Assembly (NCBI RefSeq): GCF_900142655.1
Contig: NZ_FRBQ01000016.1
Span: 1 to 47,069, forward strand
DNA: 47,069 bases
Direction of reading: 5' to 3'
Source of the DNA: Phytopseudomonas punonensis
GTDB lineage: Bacteria; Pseudomonadota; Gammaproteobacteria; Pseudomonadales; Pseudomonadaceae
Part shown: one piece after another, positions 35,375 through 42,540 of the stretch
Layout of the letters: every line of letters begins with the position of its first letter
Position numbering within the stretch: the first letter of the stretch is position 1
Notes under the pieces: model-generated
What the model saw: only the letters and a program-made list of their open reading frames with translations
Databases searched by the model: none
Told to the model about the DNA's origin: nothing
Program-made: the position numbers and the translations under genes

Positions 35375-35433
35375 CGGAAGCCCAGGCTAGGGCTTCCGGG
35401 TTTACAAAGGCTGGGCAGCTTGCCTGCCCAGCC
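35375..35433 (-). terminator. Two hairpins between tctC and the porin gene
   Basis: GGCTGGGCAG/CTGCCCAGCC (35409-35418 and 35424-35433) is a 10-bp stem followed on the minus strand by TTTG. CGGAAGCCC/GGGCTTCCG (35375-35383 and 35390-35398) is a 9-bp stem further on. They probably reduce read-through from tctC into the porin gene. Confidence 0.65.
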
Positions 35434-35439
35434 GGTGTA

Positions 35440-36441
35440 TCAGGGCTTCGCGATACCGACGCTGTCCGGCGAGATTTCGATGGCCTTGGCCTTGTACATC
35501 GACCAAGCGGTAACCGACTGCCAGCGTTTGAGGAACTGCTCGGCCTCGGCGCCGTTGAGGTTCAGGCTCTGCGCCCCGTAGTTCTTCAGGAAGCCTTGGA
35601 ACTCTTCGTTGGCGACTGCTTTAGAGTAGGCTTCGACCAGCTTCTGCTTGATGTCGTCCGGGGTGTCTTTGTGGACGAAGGCGCCCCAGAACGGGCCCCA
35701 CGGCAGGTACTCGGCGATGTCAGGCAGTGCTTTGGTGATCGGTTCGACGCCTGGCAGTTCCGGTACTTCGTCGGCAGCCAGTACGGCGAGTGCCTTGAGT
35801 TTGCCGGAGCGCACCAGTTCCTGGGCGGCTGCCAGGCTCAGCGGCATGAAGTCGATGTGTTTGCCCATCAATGCGGTGATGCCAGGGCCGTCGCCACCGA
35901 AGGTCACTTCACGCACTTTCAGTTCGCCAACCGCGTTGACCATGGCATGCACAGTGCTCGGCAGGCCGCCGGCGCCGGTAGAGCCCATGCGCAGGGTGTC
36001 GGGTTTTTCTTTGGCGGCGGCTAGCAGATCGGCCATGGAGTTGAACGAGCTGTCGGCGTTGGTGGCGATCACCACCACGTTCTGGCCAATGATGTTGACC
36101 GGGTAGAAATCGCTGTAGTCGAACTTGGCCAGCCCGAGAACCGGGTAAAGCTGCGGATTTTCGGCGCCGAGCAGCAGGGTGTAGCCATTGGGCTTCTGCT
36201 GCATCACGTAGCTGCTGCCGATCACGGCGGTGCCGCCGGGGCGATTGTTGAGGATCAGCTTGGTGCCCAGTTCCTTCTCGACATAGGGCGCCAGGCTGCG
36301 CATCACGTTATCGGTGGCACCGCCGGCGCCCCAGGGAATTACCGCCTGGATGCTGCGCTCCGGATATTCGGCATGGGCGGGTAGGGCAAGCGTCAGTGCG
36401 CTAAGGGAAAATGCGACGCCGGTAAGTAGTTGCTTGAGCAT
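35440..36441 (-). CDS. tctC: Tripartite tricarboxylate-type transporter, periplasmic binding protein
   Basis: A Bug-family binding protein, 333 residues, with signal peptide MLKQLLTGVAFSLSALTLAL ending AHA. The mature start EYPERSIQAVIPWGAGGATD, then VEKELGTKLILNNRPGGTAV and LRMGSTGAGGLPSTVH, are typical of TctC/Bug proteins, which trap carboxylates between two lobes with the two glycine-rich loops. It should serve the TctA-TctB membrane pair encoded just upstream in the transcript. Citrate is the textbook ligand, but this large family also binds aromatic acids, and the adjoining quinate/shikimate genes make such a ligand worth testing. Confidence 0.9.
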   Translation of the reverse strand: MLKQLLTGVAFSLSALTLALPAHAEYPERSIQAVIPWGAGGATDNVMRSLAPYVEKELGTKLILNNRPGGTAVIGSSYVMQQKPNGYTLLLGAENPQLYPVLGLAKFDYSDFYPVNIIGQNVVVIATNADSSFNSMADLLAAAKEKPDTLRMGSTGAGGLPSTVHAMVNAVGELKVREVTFGGDGPGITALMGKHIDFMPLSLAAAQELVRSGKLKALAVLAADEVPELPGVEPITKALPDIAEYLPWGPFWGAFVHKDTPDDIKQKLVEAYSKAVANEEFQGFLKNYGAQSLNLNGAEAEQFLKRWQSVTAWSMYKAKAIEISPDSVGIAKP

Positions 36442-36504
36442 GTTGGAGACTCTCCATTGGTTGTTTTTATATATCCGTTTCCGGGCATGCGTGACGCGGG
36501 TGCA

Positions 36505-38019
36505 TCAGGGTTGAATCGAGGATCCTTTGAACTTGCCCTTGAGCCAGCCGAATAGCGGTGTGTTGCTCATCAGAACCAGCAACAGTGCTGTGCTGAGAAT
36601 CAGCGATACCGGGCTGTTGACCAGTTCGAGCAACAACTCCTGGGGATTGTCGCCCACCGAAGCCATGGCCTGACGGTAGGAGGTGTCCATCAGTGGGCCG
36701 AGAATGACGCCCAGAATAATTGGTCCCATTTGAAAGCCGAACGCCTTGAGGAAGTAGCCCAGCACGCCAAAACCTAGCATCCAGTACACCTCGGTCATGC
36801 TGCTGTTCAGTGAGTAGGCGCCGACGGTGCAGAGCACCAGGATTAATGGAATAAGCATGGCCTTGGGCAGCTCGACGACCTTGGCGAACAACTTGATGCC
36901 CATCAGCCCGAAGATCAGCAGGAAGATGTTGGCCAGCGCCAGGTTGCCGACGGTGAACCAGAAGATGTGGGGGTTCTCGACCATCAGCATCGGCCCGGGA
37001 TTGAGGCCGTGAATCACCAGCGCGCCGATGATCACGGCCGTTACGGCGTCGCCAGGCATGCCCAGAGTCAGCATTGGCACATAGGCGCTGCCCACTGCCG
37101 CGCTGTTGGCGGTTTCCGGTGCGACCAGGCCTTCGTAGGCGCCTTCGCCAAAGGGGCGGCTCGGATTCCTCACGGTGCGTTTGGCATGGTCATAGGCCAT
37201 TAGAGCGGCGATGTCGCCTCCTACGCCAGGCAGCGCGCCGATTACCACGCCGATGGCCGAGGTACGCAGCGACAAGGGCAGAAATTTGAGCACCATCGCC
37301 AGCGGCGGAACGATCTTGCTGACGTTCTGCCGGACCGCTGCGCTGCCGAGGTTGTGCAGCTGGTACAGGGCTTCCGCCACACCGAACAGGCCGATCATCA
37401 CCACCACGTAGTGAATGCCGCCCATCAACTCCATTTGTCCCAGAGTGAAGCGGCCCTGGGCTGTGACCGGATCCATGCCGATCAGGCCGATGATCGCGCC
37501 CAGCGCGGCGGCGAAGATGCCCTTGGCCAGGCTGCCTTCAGCCAGGCTACCCACTAGCATCAGACCGATGGCGGCGATCAGGAAATAATCGCGCGGCGCG
37601 AATTTCAGCGCCAGGTCGCCCAGGACGGGCGCGGCACAGGCCAGTACCACGGTGCCGGCGAGGCCGCCAATCACTGACATTACGGTGCTCAGGCCGATCG
37701 CCTGACCAGCCTCGCCACGTTTGGCCAACGGATAACCGTCGAAAGACGTGGCTACCGAGGAAGGCCCGCCCGGGATATTGAGCAGGATCGCGCTTCGCGA
37801 ACCGCCGTACACGCCGCCGATGAAGATGCCGACGATCAGTGCCAGGGCGTCATTGACGTCCCAGGAGAAGGTGAACGAGACGAGGATGGACACCGCCATG
37901 GTCACTGATAGGCCGGGAATGGCGCCAATGTAGATGCCGGCGAAGGTGCCGAGTGCTGTCAGCAACAGCAGGTTGGGGTCCATCCAGGCCATCAGCAGGT
38001 AGGAAAAAGTATCGCTCAT
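36505..38019 (-). CDS. tctA: Tripartite tricarboxylate transporter large permease
   Basis: A 504-residue membrane protein with about 12 helices. It opens MSDTFSYLLMAWMDPNLLLL and has the family repeats GTFAGIYIGAIPGLSVTMAV, GGVYGGSRSAILLNIPGGPS and the second-half equivalents GALPGVGGDIAALMAYDHAK and GSAYVPMLTLGMPGDAVTAV. It forms the ion-coupled channel of the system. Its start lies 13 bases after the tctB stop, so both are co-translated, and tctC follows after 63 bases. Confidence 0.94.
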   Translation of the reverse strand: MSDTFSYLLMAWMDPNLLLLTALGTFAGIYIGAIPGLSVTMAVSILVSFTFSWDVNDALALIVGIFIGGVYGGSRSAILLNIPGGPSSVATSFDGYPLAKRGEAGQAIGLSTVMSVIGGLAGTVVLACAAPVLGDLALKFAPRDYFLIAAIGLMLVGSLAEGSLAKGIFAAALGAIIGLIGMDPVTAQGRFTLGQMELMGGIHYVVVMIGLFGVAEALYQLHNLGSAAVRQNVSKIVPPLAMVLKFLPLSLRTSAIGVVIGALPGVGGDIAALMAYDHAKRTVRNPSRPFGEGAYEGLVAPETANSAAVGSAYVPMLTLGMPGDAVTAVIIGALVIHGLNPGPMLMVENPHIFWFTVGNLALANIFLLIFGLMGIKLFAKVVELPKAMLIPLILVLCTVGAYSLNSSMTEVYWMLGFGVLGYFLKAFGFQMGPIILGVILGPLMDTSYRQAMASVGDNPQELLLELVNSPVSLILSTALLLVLMSNTPLFGWLKGKFKGSSIQP

Positions 38020-38032
38020 GGAAAGTCTCGCC

Positions 38033-38500
38033 TCAGGGCAGGTAGACGCTGAACGCCAGGGTGAACAGCAGGTAGATGGCCACTAGCGATACACTGCTGG
38101 CCAGCAGGGCCGACAGCAGCTTTCCGCGTCGCAGATAGACGATGGAAAACATCAGGAAGGCGAAGGTGCTGACGTAGAAGCTCGCCCACTGGATGACGGC
38201 CAGGTAGGCCACTGAGAGCAGGGTGAACACCACGATGTGGCGTGGGAAGTGTTCGTGGCTGAAGCGCTTGGCCGAGGCTGTCCAGCCTTCGCCGTGAGTC
38301 GTCTTGCCGCGCAGTTCCCAGAGCACTCGCATGGCGGAGATCAGCAGCACGGCGCCGACCCCCAGGGGAAAGGCGCCCGGCGAGCTGATCGAGGAAAACC
38401 CGGATATCAGGTAGGCCTGATACAGAACAGCGAGGCTGAATATCACCAGCAGAACGCAGAACGTACGTTCGCCCACCGGCACTTTTTTCGATGTGCTCAT
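38033..38500 (-). CDS. tctB: Tripartite tricarboxylate transporter small subunit
   Basis: A 155-residue membrane protein with four helices: FCVLLVIFSLAVLYQAYLI, PGAFPLGVGAVLLISAMRVL, IVVFTLLSVAYLAVIQ and LLASSVSLVAIYLLFTLAFS. TctB is the small, poorly conserved partner of TctA. ATG 38500 (MSTSKKVPVGERTF) has GGAGTG at the right distance and is preferred to the upstream frame start at 38521. It is the first gene of the operon tctB-tctA-tctC, ahead of the porin. This order differs from opdH-tctC-tctB-tctA in P. aeruginosa. Confidence 0.87.
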   Translation of the reverse strand: MSTSKKVPVGERTFCVLLVIFSLAVLYQAYLISGFSSISSPGAFPLGVGAVLLISAMRVLWELRGKTTHGEGWTASAKRFSHEHFPRHIVVFTLLSVAYLAVIQWASFYVSTFAFLMFSIVYLRRGKLLSALLASSVSLVAIYLLFTLAFSVYLP

Positions 38501-38856
38501 TGTCACTCCACAAGCAGCCATTCTGGCTGCGTCAGGGCTGCCAGAATCAGGGGCGTGTGCAGTTTCGAGTTGTCACCGGCGCGGCGCTGCTTGAAATGGC
38601 GTGCGGCCTTAGCAGGTCGAGTGCGCTGGGTGAGAATGACGATGCGTCATCGCTGTGCGTGTTGATCAGCGAGCGGAGGGCGCCAAGGCAGATCTGCCTG
38701 GCACGGACGAATACCGTGTTGAGCTGTGGCATGGAATGACCTTTTTATATTTATAGGTGCGGCATGTTGTCGTGAGTGTCGCCAGCGGAACGGGCAAGTC
38801 ACGGCAAGATGATGGGAATACTGTGCGGTGATGCCAGCTATTTCAATTCGCAAAAC

Positions 38857-38899
38857 TCGTTCCTGTTCGATAAACGAACAGGAACGAACCAGTTAGTAC
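38857..38899 (+). promoter_or_regulatory. Dual operator A (PcaR-like box plus TetR-like palindrome)
   Basis: A perfect 13-bp inverted repeat (38857-38869 and 38875-38887, 5-base spacer) contains GTTCGATAAACGAAC (38865-38879), close to the PcaR box GTTCGATAATCGCAC. Two bases on lies GAACGAACCAGTTAGTAC (38882-38899), one of three related 18-bp palindromes in this cluster. A -10-like TACAAA overlaps its end on the plus strand. Confidence 0.55.
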
Positions 38900-39033
38900 A
38901 AATGACGGCCGTTGATTATCGCGCGCGCTCAAAGAGCCCGCTACGATTGCAGGCCGGTGTGTCACGTGGGTTTATTTCAAAATGTGGCGGGTCTCTTGAA
39001 GCCTTTTATGAGGCTTCGTGAGGAGGGGAATAC

Positions 39034-39129
39034 ATGCGACTAGTCAGCATTATTCGCGAGCTACGTCACTCGAGTTACGAGGTAGAGCTGGCGACTCTCG
39101 CCATTTATTCGCTGCTGCTCGGCCATTGA
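39034..39129 (+). CDS. Possible 31-residue small protein
   Basis: ATG 39034 has the excellent ribosome site GAGGAGGGG at 39020-39028, six bases before it. The peptide starts MRLVSIIRELRHSSYEVELA and ends in a hydrophobic stretch (TLAIYSLLLGH). It lies about 130 bases downstream of dual operator A on the same strand. No family is recognised. It could be a real regulated microprotein, a leader peptide, or the start of a decayed gene. Confidence 0.35.
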   Translation: MRLVSIIRELRHSSYEVELATLAIYSLLLGH

Positions 39130-39576
39130 AGGCGGGGCTGGTGGGATGCTGCGGTTCGCTTCTAGCGGCTGGAGTATTGGGCATACATCCCGAGTAAATT
39201 CGCTCTATCTTAAACGCTACGCTGAGTATCTCGAGAAGCTGCGCCAAGCGGAACCATCGCGCCTGTGTTGTGCCCAATCTTGCGATGTGGCTGAACCACG
39301 ACCTGATGAGAGGGCAGCGATTTTTCTGCCAAGCCCGCATCACACGCCGTTTTGCCGGTGAAGGTGGTTGTGACTTGGCAGGGCTGTTGCTCTGTCTACC
39401 GGCCTACATTCCAGTAAGCCGGGAAGGCTCCACGCCGAATTTACTGGCAGGCGTAATTGCCGTGGAATGCGTCCGAGCCGATATCGATATAGCCAATGCG
39501 TCGTTAGTCCGGTTGCCTGCCTATGCTAAGCCCATACCTGAATCGATCGCGTCAGTTTTAACTTGTTGATCAGGAT

Positions 39577-39600
39577 CAGACTGACTAAATAGTTAGTCTG
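39577..39600 (+). promoter_or_regulatory. Palindrome upstream of the DMT permease (operator D)
   Basis: CAGACTGACTA (39577-39587) and TAGTTAGTCTG (39590-39600) form an 11-bp inverted repeat with one mismatch. The inner part ACTAA-N-TAGTTAGT follows the core of the palindromes at 38882, 42343 and 46589. It ends 39 bases before the gene. Confidence 0.45.
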
Positions 39601-39639
39601 CTACCGAGTGAAGTCATCCGCTCAACCACGAGAGGCTGC

Positions 39640-40521
39640 ATGAGTACCCCCAGTTCGCTATCTGGCGTCAATCACCCGCTAAAGGGCATTGGCCTTGTCG
39701 TGTTGGCCACCTTTCTGTTCGCCACTCACGACGCGCTGTCCAAGTACCTGTCCGGTTTCTATCCGGTGATCATGGTGGTGTGGGCACGTTATGTTGTGCA
39801 TACCCTGCTGATGGCGGGCATCTTTCTGCCGCAGTCAGGCCTGCGGGTTTTACGTAGCAAGCGGCCAGGTTTGCAGGCATTGCGGGCAGTCTGTTTGCTG
39901 GGCTGCAGCCTGTTCTTCACCAGCGGCCTGCTTTATATCCCGTTGGCCGAGGCAACCGCGGTCAACTTCCTTGCGCCATTGCTGGTTACCGCTCTTTCCG
40001 TTCCGTTGCTCAAGGAGCATGTCAGCCGTGGTCAATGGGCAGCGGTGCTGGTTGGCTTCGTAGGGGTGTTGATCATCGTGCATCCGGGCGGTGAGCTGTT
40101 CACCCCTGCAGTGTTGCTGCCGCTGTGCTCGGCGAGTTGTTTTGCGGCCTATCAGATACTCACCCGGCTGCTCAGTCAGTACGACACGCCAACTACTAGC
40201 AACTTCTTCACCGGTTTGCTCAACACCCTGCTGATGAGCTGCCTGGTGCCATTCTTCTGGCAATTGCCGCAGTGGCACCATTTGCCGTTGATGCTGGCAC
40301 TTGGTGCGTGTGGCATGTTCGCTCATTTGCTGCTGACCAAAGCGTTCCGGCATGCTGCTCCGGCGCTGCTGGCACCGTTTGGTTATTGTCAGATCGTCTT
40401 CGCCGGTTTGCTTGGGCTGTTGGTGTTTGGCCACGACCCGGAGACCAGCGCCAAGGTAGGTATCGCCATTATCTGCCTGAGCGGCCTGGCTGCTGCCTAC
40501 CAGCAGCGCCGGAAGCGCTGA
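39640..40521 (+). CDS. EamA/DMT-family permease
   Basis: A 293-residue protein with ten predicted helices in two EamA repeats. Key segments are LKGIGLVVLATFLFATHDAL, VMVVWARYVVHTLLMAGIF, PLAEATAVNFLAPLLVTAL and the second-half counterpart ALLAPFGYCQIVFAGLLGLL. Members move metabolites such as amino acids or nucleotides, commonly outward. A palindrome just upstream is related to operators next to the quinate/shikimate genes, so it may belong to the same regulon, but substrate and direction are unknown. Confidence 0.85.
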   Translation: MSTPSSLSGVNHPLKGIGLVVLATFLFATHDALSKYLSGFYPVIMVVWARYVVHTLLMAGIFLPQSGLRVLRSKRPGLQALRAVCLLGCSLFFTSGLLYIPLAEATAVNFLAPLLVTALSVPLLKEHVSRGQWAAVLVGFVGVLIIVHPGGELFTPAVLLPLCSASCFAAYQILTRLLSQYDTPTTSNFFTGLLNTLLMSCLVPFFWQLPQWHHLPLMLALGACGMFAHLLLTKAFRHAAPALLAPFGYCQIVFAGLLGLLVFGHDPETSAKVGIAIICLSGLAAAYQQRRKR

Positions 40522-40541
40522 CGTTTCAGTCTCTCAGAAAT

Positions 40542-40570
40542 GCAAGAAGGCCCATTAAGGGCCTTCTTGC
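40542..40570. terminator. Bidirectional terminator between DMT and MFS genes
   Basis: GCAAGAAGGCCC (40542-40553) and GGGCCTTCTTGC (40559-40570) form a perfect 12-bp stem with loop ATTAA, between two convergent genes. Confidence 0.9.
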
Positions 40571-40588
40571 TTTACGCGTTAACGCTGA

Positions 40589-41965
40589 TCAATGGCTGGC
40601 GTCTTTCACGCTGCTTCTGCGCGCAGCGTCGTACTCAGCTTTGTCCATCGGCTTGGCGCCTGGCTTACCCAGCTCGCTCATCGGGATCCGGTAGGTTTCC
40701 GGAGCGATAAAGGCGGCAATGGCGCACAGGCAGGTGATGCCGAATGCCAGGCCACCGATCATCCAAGGGATATTGTCCGAGCCTGGCGGCGCTACCAAAG
40801 CGAAGATTGCTGGCAGCATCGCGGTCAGCATGGTGCCGATGTTCTGGGCAATGGCCATGGCCGAGACGCGGTAGCGGGTCTGGAACAGTTCCGGGTAGAA
40901 GCTTGGGAACACGGCGTTATAGCCCTGATAAACCACGCCCCACATCAGCAGCGACATGATGAATGCCAGCGGCACGCTACCGATGCTGATCGCATACAGG
41001 TAACCAAAGGCCAGTAGGCCAGAGCCCAGTGCACCGGTGATCATGGTCGGGCGCCGGCCGATCTTGTCCGAGAGGTTGCCCACGAACGGAATCACCAGCA
41101 CGGCGACGATGTTGCCGACCACCGGAATCCACAGGTAAATACTCTTGTCGAAGCCGATGCCGTAGGCCGGTTGCACAGCGTAAGCGCCACCGAAGATGGT
41201 TGCGACTACCGGGATCACGTTCATCAGGGCCATAACCATAACCAGGAACATGGTCCTCCAGCTGGTGCTGAACGCTTCGGAGATTGGTGATTTGGCGATC
41301 TTCTGCTTGCTCTCTTCGTTAACGAAGGCAGGCGTTTCATGGACTTCACGACGGATGATGAAGCCTGCCAGCAGTACGAAAGCGCTGAGCAGGAACGGAA
41401 TCCGCCAGCCCCAGTCGTTAAAGGCTTCGCTCGGCATGAAGTACGCCAGCGGCAGGAATACTGCGGCGGCCAGTACCTGGCCCGCTTGTACGCCCTGCAG
41501 CGTGAAGCTGGCATAGAAGCCTCGCCGTCCGAATGGGGCATGCTCAAGAATCATCGAGCTGGCGCCTGATATTTCACCCGCCACTGCAAAGCCCTGAATC
41601 AGGCGCAGCACTACCAGCATCGCTGGAGCCAGTAGGCCGATATCGTGATAGGTCGGCAGCAGGCCAACGGCCATAGTGGAGATGCCCATCAGGAACATGC
41701 ACAGCAGCAGCACATTTTTGCGGCCGCGGGTGTCGCCCCAGTGACCTAGGACGAAGGCGCCAACTGGGCGAGCCAGATAGCCGACGCCATAGGTTGCCAG
41801 CGAGGCAACGATGGCCATCTTCGGATCAGTGTTGGGAAAGAAGATCTGCGGGAATATCAACGCAGCCGCTTGGGCGTAGATGAAGAAATCGTAATACTCC
41901 AGTGCTGAACCGACCCAGCCGCTGGCAGTTGCTTTCTTGGCTTGTGAACTTGAGGGCTTAGCCAT
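40589..41965 (-). CDS. MFS metabolite:H+ symporter (shikimate/aromatic acid type)
   Basis: A 458-residue permease of the metabolite:proton symporter family (ShiA/PcaT/KgtP relatives) with twelve helices. Hallmarks are SALEYYDFFIYAQAAALIFP, the MFS loop GHWGDTRGRKNVL, GFAVAGEISGASSMILEHAP and GNLSDKIGRRPTM. It should import shikimate, quinate or protocatechuate. ATG 41965 is taken because GGAG lies six bases before it; an ATG one codon upstream is too close to that site. It is divergent from quiC across a 575-base region with dual operator B, as in the PA0241-PA0242 arrangement of P. aeruginosa. Confidence 0.9.
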   Translation of the reverse strand: MAKPSSSQAKKATASGWVGSALEYYDFFIYAQAAALIFPQIFFPNTDPKMAIVASLATYGVGYLARPVGAFVLGHWGDTRGRKNVLLLCMFLMGISTMAVGLLPTYHDIGLLAPAMLVVLRLIQGFAVAGEISGASSMILEHAPFGRRGFYASFTLQGVQAGQVLAAAVFLPLAYFMPSEAFNDWGWRIPFLLSAFVLLAGFIIRREVHETPAFVNEESKQKIAKSPISEAFSTSWRTMFLVMVMALMNVIPVVATIFGGAYAVQPAYGIGFDKSIYLWIPVVGNIVAVLVIPFVGNLSDKIGRRPTMITGALGSGLLAFGYLYAISIGSVPLAFIMSLLMWGVVYQGYNAVFPSFYPELFQTRYRVSAMAIAQNIGTMLTAMLPAIFALVAPPGSDNIPWMIGGLAFGITCLCAIAAFIAPETYRIPMSELGKPGAKPMDKAEYDAARRSSVKDASH

Positions 41966-42540
41966 CATGGTCTCCGTTGTTATTAGAGCGCTGAGCGAGG
42001 AGGCACCGGAGTGCGCTCTGGCCACAGAGTTAGGCGACCGGCCTGGTGGTGGCGCCGGTCAACCCGCTTTCAGGATTATCGAGCGGAGTGTCGCGAGTCA
42101 GGGTTGGACGTGCGCCGTAGCAGTTGGCGGGGTGGTTGCCAAAAAGCGTGCGAATGGTATGCGGGTACGCAGGGGCTGGGAAGTAAGCATGGGAGCACTC
42201 TTATTGAAATTGTTATGGATGATGCATGGTTGCTTGCTGGTCGCGCGGAACGATATTTTGCGCTGCAGTGGGAAACATGGTGTTGCAAACGATCAAATAG
42301 CGTCAATTCGATAAACGGCCTTTCGTTCGATAACCGCACGAAAAACTAACTAGTTCGTACACTTTGAATTGCCGCCTCACGCCGGGGCACGAATAATCGA
42401 TCAAAGCCTCGAAGGTAGTAGGCTGCTGCATTGAACGGCGGGCAGCCAGAGGCTCGAATGCCTTTAATAGCTACGCTTGCTGGTGTTGGCCCAGGTCATA
42501 ACGCGATCCGCAGAGATCGTAATCTACAAGGAGCTGAAGT
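41966..42540. other. Divergent regulatory region between the MFS symporter and quiC
   Basis: These 575 bases contain no credible gene. They hold dual operator B around 42325-42360 and a weaker PcaR-like copy, ATTCGATAAACGGCC, at 42306-42320. The strong quiC ribosome site AAGGAG lies at 42528-42533. The stretch 41990-42300 shows nothing I can assign. Confidence 0.6.
42325..42363 (+). promoter_or_regulatory. Dual operator B and likely quiC promoter
   Basis: GTTCGATAACCGCAC (42325-42339) differs from the recalled PcaR box GTTCGATAATCGCAC at one base. Three bases on lies the palindrome AAACTAACTAGTTCGTAC (42343-42360), whose last bases overlap a -10-like TACACT (42358-42363). No good -35 is seen; the PcaR-like box covers that place, as expected for an activator-dependent promoter. 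Confidence 0.6.

Larger units (their letters stand above)
38501..39639. other. Long intergenic region between tctB and the DMT gene
   Basis: These 1139 bases lie between divergent genes and contain no frame with convincing coding character. They hold a dual operator at 38857-38899, a possible minus-strand promoter for tct (TTGAAA at 38846-38841, 17-base spacer, CAGTAT at 38823-38818), a 31-codon ORF at 39034 and a palindrome at 39577-39600. The part 39130-39560 may be decayed sequence; I see no recognisable gene in it. Confidence 0.6.

Noticed and set aside
38547..38732. Minus-strand 61-codon frame in the leader of the tct operon, with AAGGT before its ATG
   Set aside because: The composition does not look coding and no family is recognised; it could be a leader ORF, but the evidence is weaker than for the 31-codon ORF at 39034.
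39050..39569. Several overlapping frames of 70-100 codons on both strands
   Set aside because: None has a good ribosome site, recognisable motifs or consistent codon use; they may be decayed sequence.
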